Assembly (NCBI GenBank): GCA_944321385.1
Contig: CALULC010000007.1
Span: forward strand, 1-35,603
Direction: 5' to 3'
DNA from: an uncultured Atopobiaceae bacterium
Lineage (GTDB): Bacteria > Actinomycetota > Coriobacteriia > Coriobacteriales > Atopobiaceae
DNA length: 35,603 nucleotides
The translations under genes and the position numbers were made by a program. Positions 7,508 to 15,136 of this stretch are shown here, one piece after another. A model generated the notes under the pieces. The model saw nothing but the letters and a program-made list of their open reading frames with translations. It was not told the origin of the DNA and did no database searches. Position 1 is the stretch's first letter. Each line of letters opens with the position of its first letter.

Positions 7508-8271
7508 TGGGCGGAATCGAAGCGTTTCGGGAGGCGATGGCAGGGCACGAGGATGAATACGTGCTGATTGGCGGAGGCGCATGCAGCGTCCTGTTTGATC
7601 GAGAAGCCGTTCCGTTTCGCGCGACAAAAGATCTCGACATGGTGGTTTTGGTCGACAAGGGCGGGAGCGGGTTCGCCAGGGCCCTCTGGAGCTTTATTGT
7701 AAGCAATAGCTACGACTGCTGGAAGCATGCAGAAGGGGGCTGCTCCTACTATCGTTTTGTGCTCCCAAAGAATAGCCCGAGCGCGACAAGGCTGCCGGAA
7801 CAAATTGAGCTCTTTGCCCGTCACCCAGACTTCACGCTGGAAGACGAAGAATCAGAAATAACTCCCCTGCCCTTCGATGAGGGCATCTCCAGCCTGTCCG
7901 CCATCATCCTCGATGACGGCTACTACGAGTTCATTCAAAAGCACGCACTCACGGTCGACGGCATTCCGATGTTGGACGCGATTCACATCATTCCTCTCAA
8001 GATGCGCGCGCACATTGACCTGAACAGGAAGCATGAGGCTGGTCGGCATGTCAACGATAAGGACCTCGTAAAGCATCGCGGCGATGTTGCAAAGCTAGCG
8101 CTTCTGCTCTCTACCACCAACAAGCTCCCGCTTGAGGGCAGAATGCGCGACGATGCCGAAGCGTTCATTGCAGATTTTGGCAACTACGCTCAGCGCCAGA
8201 CAAATCGAAAGCAGCGGCGCATGCTAGAAGACGGCCTCAAGGTTCTGAGGTCGACCTATCTTGAGGCATAG
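7498..8271 (+). CDS. AbiEii-like nucleotidyltransferase toxin
   Basis: The 257-residue protein has the minimal nucleotidyltransferase core: VLIGGGACSVLFD (G25-G27), then RATKDLDMVVLV with D45 and D47 as metal ligands, the pattern of AbiEii/AbiGii enzymes. Related toxins (for example MenT) add nucleotides to tRNA 3' ends, and AbiE systems abort phage infection; the exact activity here is unknown. The ATG at 7498 follows AGGGGG and lies inside the end of the upstream regulator, implying co-translation. The next gene converges from the other strand. Confidence 0.72.
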   Translation: MPVVGGIEAFREAMAGHEDEYVLIGGGACSVLFDREAVPFRATKDLDMVVLVDKGGSGFARALWSFIVSNSYDCWKHAEGGCSYYRFVLPKNSPSATRLPEQIELFARHPDFTLEDEESEITPLPFDEGISSLSAIILDDGYYEFIQKHALTVDGIPMLDAIHIIPLKMRAHIDLNRKHEAGRHVNDKDLVKHRGDVAKLALLLSTTNKLPLEGRMRDDAEAFIADFGNYAQRQTNRKQRRMLEDGLKVLRSTYLEA

Positions 8272-8360
8272 ACGGGTGGGCAGACGGAACGGCACCTCCT
8301 GTGCTAACCGTACCTCTATCCGTCGCGCCAACCTGGTCGACTAACAGGGCCATCCAATTG

Positions 8361-9287
8361 TTACTCTGCGGCCCCGCTTTTCTCCGCAAGCCGTTTCGCG
8401 AACTCTTCGCTGAGTTCAAGCTCGCCAGGTGCAGTAAAGTCGCCCTTCAGGTTCTGCGCAAACACATCGGCAAGACGCTCCCCCATGGGGCGAAAGGTTG
8501 CAAACGTAATTGCCCCCGAAACAACACCCCCGACCACCGGAACCGCTTTCGTTATGGTCTTCTCGACAGTCTTCTTGGTGATTTTCTGTCCGACAAGCGC
8601 TCCAACCTTCTTGATGAGCGGGTACCACGTAGTTTTTGTCAGAGCTTTAGCCGCAACCTTCTTGCCAACAGTCTTGCCCACAGCTTCGGAAGTTACTTTT
8701 ACCAGCTGCGCGGCGCCTCCCGCTCCAAACATGACGCCCAAATACGCGAGTATTTTAATCTTGGCTTCCTCGGACATCTCCGTAGATCCATCCTCGAAGA
8801 GCTCGTCCTCCCCAAACAGGTATGCCAGCCTTTCGGCAAGGTAAATCGCGAAGCCGAAATACTGGACAACATCGGCGCCGCCCGCAGCGACCATGGTAAG
8901 CGGGCTCGAGGGCAAGCCAGAGACGAAGCTCGCCACTGATGTCTTAGTGGTGCATTCATTTATTACAGTGTTGGCCTTCTTACGTAGCGCATCCGGAGAG
9001 TACACCGCTTGAGGTCCATGTTCAATGATCTCATCAAGATACGGTGACTTTGCAAACTGCTTGCGGAGAAACTCATCACGATCGCCCCGAATGATGGACA
9101 GCCGCGAAACCTTGGCAATCATGCCAATTGCCGTGTCGTAAAGCGAATCCTCGCCGTCGCCCTCCACCGAAGCGACAAGAGCGCCCCCCGCTGACTCCGA
9201 GGCTGTTTCTTTGATTTTTGTTCCGCAGCTCGGACAGAACTTCGCAGCTGAAACAAGGCTGCGGCCACAATTGGGACAAACGGCCAT
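8361..9287 (-). CDS. Zinc-ribbon EcsC-like protein
   Basis: A 308-residue protein. Residues 4-21 form a zinc ribbon, CPNCGRS...FCPSCG (C4, C7, C18, C21). The rest is helical with small-residue-rich segments. Near the C-terminus AVPVVGGVVSGAITFATFRPMGERL closely resembles the end of EcsC-family proteins. EcsC-like proteins are membrane-associated and of unknown biochemistry. I prefer the ATG at 9287, which follows AAGGAGCCGCCTC and starts at the zinc ribbon; an earlier in-frame start at 9323 has no ribosome site. It is last in the minus-strand block, 156 bases after the single-pass membrane protein. Family call moderate. Confidence 0.7.
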   Translation of the reverse strand: MAVCPNCGRSLVSAAKFCPSCGTKIKETASESAGGALVASVEGDGEDSLYDTAIGMIAKVSRLSIIRGDRDEFLRKQFAKSPYLDEIIEHGPQAVYSPDALRKKANTVINECTTKTSVASFVSGLPSSPLTMVAAGGADVVQYFGFAIYLAERLAYLFGEDELFEDGSTEMSEEAKIKILAYLGVMFGAGGAAQLVKVTSEAVGKTVGKKVAAKALTKTTWYPLIKKVGALVGQKITKKTVEKTITKAVPVVGGVVSGAITFATFRPMGERLADVFAQNLKGDFTAPGELELSEEFAKRLAEKSGAAE

Positions 9288-9443
9288 GAGGCGGCTCCTT
9301 AGGCGACGACGCTCGGACGACAATCTGCAAGACAGCTTTAGGATAAGCCCGGAGCGACCGCGCGCAAATTACACTCCCAACAGAAAGTACAGCCTTATTC
9401 CCAAGCTCATGCAGTCGCATCAAAACAGGGCCAGTCAGAGTAT

Positions 9444-10373
9444 CTACTCCAAGCGCGTAAGGCTCTCAATTACCGCGGCCTCTATGTCCTTTTGCTGGGA
9501 CGCCATCAGATAGTCCGATGTCCTCACCACACATGTACCCACAACCGTGTGGGAACCAGTCGAGAGCATGCCCCCATCAAAGGCCCCGAGATAAGCGTCG
9601 CGCTCCTCCGCATCCTCGACGGTCGCGTAAACCTCAACCGCGCCACCAGCGTCTGTTCCAAGGGCGGGAATACCCGTATAACCTTCGCTTGGCCATACCT
9701 CATCTTGGTTTACCAAGTCAGACGAGAAGTACACCGTAGCCGTATAGCCGCCCTGCTTGTTCAGATTGCCGTTTGGATCGTTGTTCTCGGTGACAGCCTC
9801 AACACCGGAAATATTTGGAAGGCCCGTAATTCGCTCGATTACAAACTGCTCAGTCGGATTGGTAACCTGTTTGAGCTGGTCAATGCTGTTTTGCAGGTTC
9901 GCCTGCGCCTCCGCAAGAGAGGCGATTTGAGCGGAATAATCACCCACCCCTTCCACCTCGTCGGCAAGGGCATGAATCTCCTCCGTCCCGCTAGGCATCT
10001 TGGGGGCATCACACCTGGCGCCCTGCGCTTCTCCAATAGCAGCACTTGCCGCATCTAGGGTGGCGGGATCAAGAGGGCCAGGCTCGGAGCCCATAAGTTC
10101 CTGCAAATCCGCAATGGCGTCATCAAGCTCCGCATTGCGCTCATTGAGTCCAGCAACCGCGGCGTTGAACTCAGACTCCGCCTCACTATGCGGAATCTGG
10201 TAGCTTACCACCCAAACTCCAATGGCAATCGCAGCGACTACGATGACGGCAGCAATGAGGCCAATCTTTCTTGCGGCGAGCTTCTTTTGCTGAGATAAGC
10301 TCTCGGTTATCTCGATCGCCTCAGGCTCCTCGGTCTTCCCCGGCTCTTCGGAATTGTTTGGCTGCTCAGACAT
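9444..10373 (-). CDS. Single-pass membrane protein with coiled-coil and conserved C-terminal domain, unknown function
   Basis: A 309-residue protein. The N-terminus (1-35) is acidic and cytosolic. Residues about 37-57 (IGLIAAVIVVAAIAIGVWVV) form one membrane helix. Residues about 62-185 are helical with heptad-like spacing. Residues about 200-309 form a compact domain (GGYTATVYFSS, GGAVEVYATVEDAEERDAYLGAFDG, GSHTVVGTCVVRTSDYLMASQQ) that looks conserved, but I cannot name it. The layout suggests an extracellular sensor or anchor. Its promoter region carries the CAGTTGNNAACTG operator also found before the kinase and the lipoprotein, so it is probably co-regulated with them. The EcsC-like gene follows. 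Confidence 0.65.
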   Translation of the reverse strand: MSEQPNNSEEPGKTEEPEAIEITESLSQQKKLAARKIGLIAAVIVVAAIAIGVWVVSYQIPHSEAESEFNAAVAGLNERNAELDDAIADLQELMGSEPGPLDPATLDAASAAIGEAQGARCDAPKMPSGTEEIHALADEVEGVGDYSAQIASLAEAQANLQNSIDQLKQVTNPTEQFVIERITGLPNISGVEAVTENNDPNGNLNKQGGYTATVYFSSDLVNQDEVWPSEGYTGIPALGTDAGGAVEVYATVEDAEERDAYLGAFDGGMLSTGSHTVVGTCVVRTSDYLMASQQKDIEAAVIESLTRLE

Positions 10374-10404
10374 TCTTGGTCCCCCTCTCCCTTAATTCCA
10401 CTTC

Positions 10405-10447
10405 ATTCTGGGAGAGCTGGCCGAGAGAATCCTCAGTTGGCAACTGA
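10405..10447 (-). promoter_or_regulatory. Shared CAGTTGNNAACTG operator and promoter, site 1
   Basis: CAGTTGGCAACTG at 10434-10446 is a perfect palindrome with a 1-base centre. On the reverse strand it is followed by GAGGATTC and then CAGAAT (10410-10405) as a weak -10, 19 bases after a TGAGGA-type -35. The same blocks, in the same order, precede the lipoprotein and kinase genes. Confidence 0.7.
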
Positions 10448-10569
10448 AATACGTTTGGCTGCCCTTTTCAACGTCTGGCAATTATCTGTCATTACGTAAG
10501 CGAGCCGCCCTGCCCCAGTTCCCAGAAACGCCGCCTACCTCAACCTAAGCGGGCAACGAGTAAAATGGC

Positions 10570-10611
10570 GGCTCGCCTCAGCCAAAACTCGGTTTTGTAC
10601 TGAGGCGAGCC
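10570..10611 (-). terminator. Nested hairpin terminator after the immunity gene
   Basis: GGCTCGCCTCAG (10570-10581) pairs perfectly with CTGAGGCGAGCC (10600-10611), and within the loop CAAAAC pairs with GTTTTG. On the reverse strand it is followed closely by ATTTTA. It probably ends transcription of the GTPase-ATPase-nuclease-immunity operon. Its CTGAGGCGAGCC arm resembles the CTGAGACGAGCC arms of the arrays around the GH20 gene. Confidence 0.7.
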
Positions 10612-10666
10612 ACGGTTCATAAAGCCTCCGCTGAGCAGGGTGGAACCTCGCTGTCTATGCACGCAA

Positions 10667-11044
10667 CTAAATGAGAGCGTCTTGTTGGTCGATGACTGTC
10701 AGCGTTTCGTTCGTAAACTGAAGGGCGATGCCATGCTCAGGGTCAAAGCGGTATGCACAGAGTAGCAAAACAACGCGCTTGTTCTCATTCCTCTCAACGT
10801 AGAGCCCCTCGGGAATCACATACTTAAATACATTGTCTACAGTCTCGGAGCCGATGTCTCTTCCGTTGTTTTCGAGACAGTACCGCTCGACCTCAGGCTT
10901 GGCCTCATCGACCACCTGCCAGGACTTCCGCAGGGCCTCAAGGGCGTCCTTCTGCGACTGAAGAATCTCTTCGCCCGTACAACAATCAAAGTAGACCCTT
11001 AGAGAAAAGTCTCTTCCCCAAACCTTAGTTGTCAAAGATTGCAT
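10667..11044 (-). CDS. Probable immunity protein for the upstream HNH nuclease
   Basis: A 125-residue soluble protein. An N-terminal strand region (WGRDFSLRVYFDCCTGEEI) precedes a helix, then YVIPEGLYVERNENKRVVLLLCAYRFDPEHGIALQFTNETLTVI, a pattern I associate with small immunity-type proteins next to polymorphic toxins. The ATG at 11044 lies inside the nuclease gene, giving a 20-bp overlap, the usual layout for a toxin and its immunity gene. It is visibly richer in A+T than the chromosome around the island. The immunity role is inferred from position, size and fold pattern, not shown. The operon ends in a strong hairpin after it. Confidence 0.62.
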   Translation of the reverse strand: MQSLTTKVWGRDFSLRVYFDCCTGEEILQSQKDALEALRKSWQVVDEAKPEVERYCLENNGRDIGSETVDNVFKYVIPEGLYVERNENKRVVLLLCAYRFDPEHGIALQFTNETLTVIDQQDALI

Positions 11045-11738
11045 AAAGCCTCTTCACTCCCGTCGCTTCATCCCGATGCCTGCACTCAGAAACGCCCCCT
11101 GAATGCCTAAACGTTGCATGTATGTCCCTGTCTACAAACATGCAGGTCTTTCTATCGGAGCATTCGTGGATTGTTAGGTTATTTGCCTCGCACCACGTCT
11201 TAACGTCTCTTGAAGTCCAATCTGTCCTGCCGTCACGCCCAGACTTATTCCATTGTTCGGCAAGTTTCAATCTTGCTTGTTCGAAATTCCCGCTAAGCCC
11301 GTACCTCTCAACACCCATATTGTCAATCTTGACAACCGCCTCGGAGCAGGGCTCAAAATCCGGCACCGCATCCCGAAACTCGATACCGTCGAGGCCGTAG
11401 CACTTGAGCTTTTCCTCTGCGCGCGCCCCCCTCTCGCTTTCGGGGTTTGGGACACACATAGACTCCCCTTTTTCACCAATAAAGAACGCGTCTTTTCCAG
11501 CGGGGGTTAACCCTAGTCTCTCGAGGTAGTCTGTGAAAAAAGGGCTTCGGACTTTTTCGATTAAGTCCCCGATGCTCTCGCCAATGGATTCCACTCGCTC
11601 GTGAACTGCCCCACCAACCTCTCTTATTCGGTCGCCAAAATCTATCCCGCTCTGACTCTTCACATTCTCTGAAAGAGGCTTCGCAGCTTCGAAGAACTCC
11701 CCTCCCATACCTCCTACACCACCTTTGAGCGCCCGCAC
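11025..11738 (-). CDS. HNH/Endonuclease VII (WHH-like) nuclease, probable toxin
   Basis: Up to 237 residues. The C-terminal part (about 165-225) reads WTSRDVKTWCEANNLTIHEC followed by FVDRDIHATFRHSGGVSECRHR, matching the HNH/Endo VII toxin pattern 'W/LHH...G.MQLVP..IH....H.GG' with key histidines kept, although the usual first His pair is IHE. The N-terminal 60 residues are glycine-rich then amphipathic; the middle is unknown. HNH toxins of this type cut DNA. The longest frame starts at GTG 11738, inside the ATPase gene. ATG 11708, just after AGGAGG at the ATPase stop, may be the true start although the spacing is short. It is coupled upstream to the HerA-like ATPase and downstream to the immunity gene. 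No signal peptide is seen, so it acts inside the cell or is exported by another route. Confidence 0.68.
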   Translation of the reverse strand: MRALKGGVGGMGGEFFEAAKPLSENVKSQSGIDFGDRIREVGGAVHERVESIGESIGDLIEKVRSPFFTDYLERLGLTPAGKDAFFIGEKGESMCVPNPESERGARAEEKLKCYGLDGIEFRDAVPDFEPCSEAVVKIDNMGVERYGLSGNFEQARLKLAEQWNKSGRDGRTDWTSRDVKTWCEANNLTIHECSDRKTCMFVDRDIHATFRHSGGVSECRHRDEATGVKRLYAIFDN

Positions 11739-14700
11739 CAGTTACGGAAAGCCTGCTCGTCGTTGAGCTTTCGATACAAGCTGTCAACCATAACGCAGTG
11801 AATAATCGTCCTTCTAACCTGATCAATAATCTCTTCTTCAAGACATCCACGCAACGCGGCATCTGCGGCGTCAGTCCAAGCATCAGGGTTCTTGGTCCGG
11901 ATGTAGGCATCTTCTACGGCGACGCTCACAGACGGGAACAGAGCCGCAACGAGAGGCGCAATCGCGGCAATCTTTGGCTTTTCCCTTTCAGGGCGAACCG
12001 CCTTGAGAATTGCGACCTTCGTAGAGGCACTGAGATCAAGGTGCGAAAGCCGCATCTTTACGTCCTTCAAAACCTGTTCCCCACTCAAAGAAGTGATGCC
12101 ACAAAGAACCTCGGCCACCCTTGCGGCGTCATCGAGGTCCTCGTATTGGCGAGTCCGGCTCTCCCGCACATACTCATACCGACCTCCACCATGCTCAGCC
12201 TTGTCGATCTTGCACAGCACGGCCTCGATCCAGTCGTTCTGGTATACCGCCGCAACGCCGCGCGGCAGCCTCGCGAGCTCCGTTGTCTGCGCCTCGGTCA
12301 GCGCCTCTGCTCCACCAACAAGCTGACGGTCACTGCCGTCGGGTAGGCGCATAACAATCTTGGTGTTCGTGTTCCTAATCACCGACGCGTCAAGCAAACC
12401 CGGAGCTTGGTCGGCAATGATGAAGCCTTCCCCATACGTGCGCATTTCGGCAACAGCGTTCGAGAGCATCTCCACGCTCTTACCCAGCAGATTGCCACCC
12501 TCAACAGGCTGCTCCGTCGACGTCTTCCTAAGAAGGTTGTGCGCCTCCTCAAGAACGGTCACGTGGCGTAGCCCAGCATTGTGCGCAATCCCCTGAGTCA
12601 TGCGCCGCTCTTGCAGCTTGAGAACGAGAATGCCCATGAGCAGGGACTTTGTCTCACTCGAGCCAACCCGGCTCAAATCAACAATCGTCCGTCCATCAAA
12701 TAGGTCGGCCTGATCGGTCTCATCCGAGGAGAACACCATCCCGTTGATGCCGGAGGAAAGGGAACTCAGGCGCGTGAGCAGCGAACCCTTGTAAGCACCC
12801 TTGTTCTCAGCATCGTACTCGCTCGAATCGATAATCTCGCGTACGTTGCGAGCCACGTCGGCAAAGCAGGGATAGAGGTCATCGCCGTACGGGTTTCTCG
12901 ACTCCACCAGATTCCAGCCGCAGTCCTCATAGGACTTCTCGATAGCGCTCTTGAGAACCGCTGGCATTGCCGCATACATAGGCCAGCATACGTTGAAAAT
13001 CTCCACGAGCCGGTCAAGGTGCTCGAGCACGTGCATGCCCGCAGGGAAGCCGAAGGGGTTGAGCCTGAGCAGCGGCGCGTACTCAGGATTGGTGCCGTAC
13101 ACGCGCGCCCCAGCGTCAGCACCAAAGACGTCCTTGTACTCCCCCTTTGCCGGCTCCACAACAAGGAAGCCAACGCCCTCTTGGGCCACTCCCTCGAGCA
13201 GGCGGTATACGGCGTTGCTTTTACCCGCGCCAGTGCTGCCCGTCACAAAGACGTGCGACGCCAATGAATTCATATCGAGAAGTACGGGGGTAGGCTCCTC
13301 GCGATGCATGTGGAAGATGGAGCCGAGGCGAACGCTCTTGCCGTTCGATCGCCCGTCGAAGGTGGAGACGTTCCTGCCAAAACTGGCACACTCAAAGACT
13401 GGAAGGCCCGCCACGGACTTGCGTGGGAAGTTGAGCGACCGCGCAAGCTCCTTGCCGGTCAGAGTCGTCGTTGCCGTCACTGCCGCGGGATACGGCAGCA
13501 CGTTGGGCTGGCTCTCCACGATATCGAGGTTGAGTCCAAATGCAGGGTGGCGCAGGTCCCTTAGGTAGCTGCAGATTGTAGCCGCGGCATGATTGTCTGG
13601 AACATCACCACGCCAGACGTTCACCGACGCCTGCGACATGAAGGATTCCTCGCCCTGGGTCAGCGCCAGATAGGAGTGGGCAACGTTGTTGGCGGTCACC
13701 ACATCTTCGCTCAAGACATAGGCGGCAAAATCCCAGAGGCCGAGCGCCGCACCCTGCTCCAAGCGCGCCATCTGCTTCTCGAGAAGTTCGAGGGCATGCT
13801 TGATGGCGTAGTTGGTATGAGTCTGGGTGATGCCCTCGTTTTTTCCGATCGTTGCCGTAACGGTAGAAGAGCGTGCAAAGTTGACGCCAAAGTTGCCGCC
13901 GAGATTGGCGCTGGCAAAGCTGCCAACGGTATTGGTGAGGGAGCGGGTAACGGACTTGCCGAGGGTGTTGGAGAGAGCGCGGCTGGTGGTGCGTCCCACG
14001 GTCTCGCTGATGCCTTTGGTTAGTCCCTTTGAATATGAAGCAGAAACGCTGCCTTGAACAGAAACCGGAGAAAGGACCGAGGTTCCAACGGAAACATTCG
14101 ATGATCCTCCCGCAGTATCAGTCTCAGACTCCGACTCCGCCACCTGCCTCGAATCGCCCTCGGTATCCGTGGTCCCACGACTCTCGGACTCCGCCAGGGC
14201 CTCGCCGTCGCTCAGCGACTGGTTGTTCCCCTGCTGGCTGCCTATGCTCAGACCCGCATTCACGCCAACGGTTGCCGAGGAGCCCTGGGCGCTGGATTCT
14301 TGGTACGTGTACTGCGTCTGCCAGGAGGAATATGGCGCCAAGCCCGTATAGAGCTGCTCGAGGCGCAGTTTGCGCTCCTCAACATCGAGGGTGGGCGTTG
14401 CCAGCAGGACGAGCGCGTACTCCTCCCGATGGTTGCGCGGGACAATGCCGTCAAGCAGCTTTTCGATGGTCTGGCTCACGAACTTCTCGGACTTCTCGGT
14501 AGGCACGTTTGAGACCGTGGCGACCGAGACTTCACCCATGCCTCGAAGACAAGGCGGAGTGCCGGAACCAACTCCCCCGGAGCACTCAGACCCTGGAAAG
14601 TTACCGCGAAGCGCCTCCTCGAGCCTGCGCGCAAACGAGTCGGCATCAACGTTGTTGTTGGCGTTCTCCGTATTGACAACGGCAAGGTAGACATCTGTCG

Positions 14701-15133
14701 AGAGCTTGGTTCGATGAAACACCAGCGCGATGTTGCACCTATCGCTGGACAACACGTCATAGACGTTGACCAGCTTCTCTAGGCTGTTCTCCTCCGGGTC
14801 GCTCACCCACTTTGTGATGTTAAGAAACCTGATGTTGCGAGCGGCGTCGAACGGTCCGTCGTACTCCGCCTCAGAGCCGAGGGGCAGGTAGATGCTGCCA
14901 ATCTGAGGAAGATAGGCGCTGTAAATCTCTACGCCCGCAGCGGCGATAAGACGGCTCGTCTGCTCGATTGCCGTGGCGTCATCAGCGGACGGCATCTCCT
15001 CGAGATAGCGGGCGCGCTTCTCCTCAACCTCCTTGAGCTGGCCGGGGCTGAGAGTGGAGAGCTTGAAGACGGCGTTTCCCGCTTTGCCCGCAGCCTTGCC
15101 GATTGCTCCCCCGATGGCGCTCTTAATTCCCAT
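11714..15133 (-). CDS. HerA/VirB4-like P-loop ATPase with long Ser/Gly-rich insertion
   Basis: A 1139-residue protein. Residues 1-27 are Gly/Ala-rich (GIKSAIGGAIGKAAGKAG). Residues about 60-270 form an alpha-beta region of unknown fold. Residues about 280-440 are a low-complexity Ser/Thr/Gly stretch with repeated SxS, TVGRTTSRALSNTLGKSVTRSL and similar. The ATPase core has Walker A GSTGAGKSN (about 631-639), LVVEPAKGEYK, and Walker B TVLEEAHNLL (about 853-862), and ends with MRLPDGSDRQLVGG and an arginine-rich segment, as in HerA (DUF87) pumps and the VirB4/TraC core. Such enzymes form hexamers that move DNA or protein. The ATG at 15133 is 3 bases after the GTPase stop, with GGGGAGG overlapping that gene's end. 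The nuclease gene overlaps its 3' end. The ATPase family is secure; the system-level job is not known. Confidence 0.82.
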   Translation of the reverse strand: MGIKSAIGGAIGKAAGKAGNAVFKLSTLSPGQLKEVEEKRARYLEEMPSADDATAIEQTSRLIAAAGVEIYSAYLPQIGSIYLPLGSEAEYDGPFDAARNIRFLNITKWVSDPEENSLEKLVNVYDVLSSDRCNIALVFHRTKLSTDVYLAVVNTENANNNVDADSFARRLEEALRGNFPGSECSGGVGSGTPPCLRGMGEVSVATVSNVPTEKSEKFVSQTIEKLLDGIVPRNHREEYALVLLATPTLDVEERKLRLEQLYTGLAPYSSWQTQYTYQESSAQGSSATVGVNAGLSIGSQQGNNQSLSDGEALAESESRGTTDTEGDSRQVAESESETDTAGGSSNVSVGTSVLSPVSVQGSVSASYSKGLTKGISETVGRTTSRALSNTLGKSVTRSLTNTVGSFASANLGGNFGVNFARSSTVTATIGKNEGITQTHTNYAIKHALELLEKQMARLEQGAALGLWDFAAYVLSEDVVTANNVAHSYLALTQGEESFMSQASVNVWRGDVPDNHAAATICSYLRDLRHPAFGLNLDIVESQPNVLPYPAAVTATTTLTGKELARSLNFPRKSVAGLPVFECASFGRNVSTFDGRSNGKSVRLGSIFHMHREEPTPVLLDMNSLASHVFVTGSTGAGKSNAVYRLLEGVAQEGVGFLVVEPAKGEYKDVFGADAGARVYGTNPEYAPLLRLNPFGFPAGMHVLEHLDRLVEIFNVCWPMYAAMPAVLKSAIEKSYEDCGWNLVESRNPYGDDLYPCFADVARNVREIIDSSEYDAENKGAYKGSLLTRLSSLSSGINGMVFSSDETDQADLFDGRTIVDLSRVGSSETKSLLMGILVLKLQERRMTQGIAHNAGLRHVTVLEEAHNLLRKTSTEQPVEGGNLLGKSVEMLSNAVAEMRTYGEGFIIADQAPGLLDASVIRNTNTKIVMRLPDGSDRQLVGGAEALTEAQTTELARLPRGVAAVYQNDWIEAVLCKIDKAEHGGGRYEYVRESRTRQYEDLDDAARVAEVLCGITSLSGEQVLKDVKMRLSHLDLSASTKVAILKAVRPEREKPKIAAIAPLVAALFPSVSVAVEDAYIRTKNPDAWTDAADAALRGCLEEEIIDQVRRTIIHCVMVDSLYRKLNDEQAFRNWCGRSKVV

Positions 15134-15136
15134 TTC

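Larger units (their letters stand above)
10374..10666. other. Intergenic region with operator and terminator hairpin
   Basis: This 293-base gap lies between the immunity gene and the membrane-protein gene, both on the minus strand. It holds a strong nested hairpin ending the upstream operon (10570-10611) and the shared operator/promoter of the membrane-protein gene (10405-10447). I see no gene in it. Confidence 0.6.

Noticed and set aside
8272-8360. Terminator between the convergent AbiEii-like and EcsC-like genes
   Set aside because: I looked for a stem with a T-run in either direction and found none convincing.
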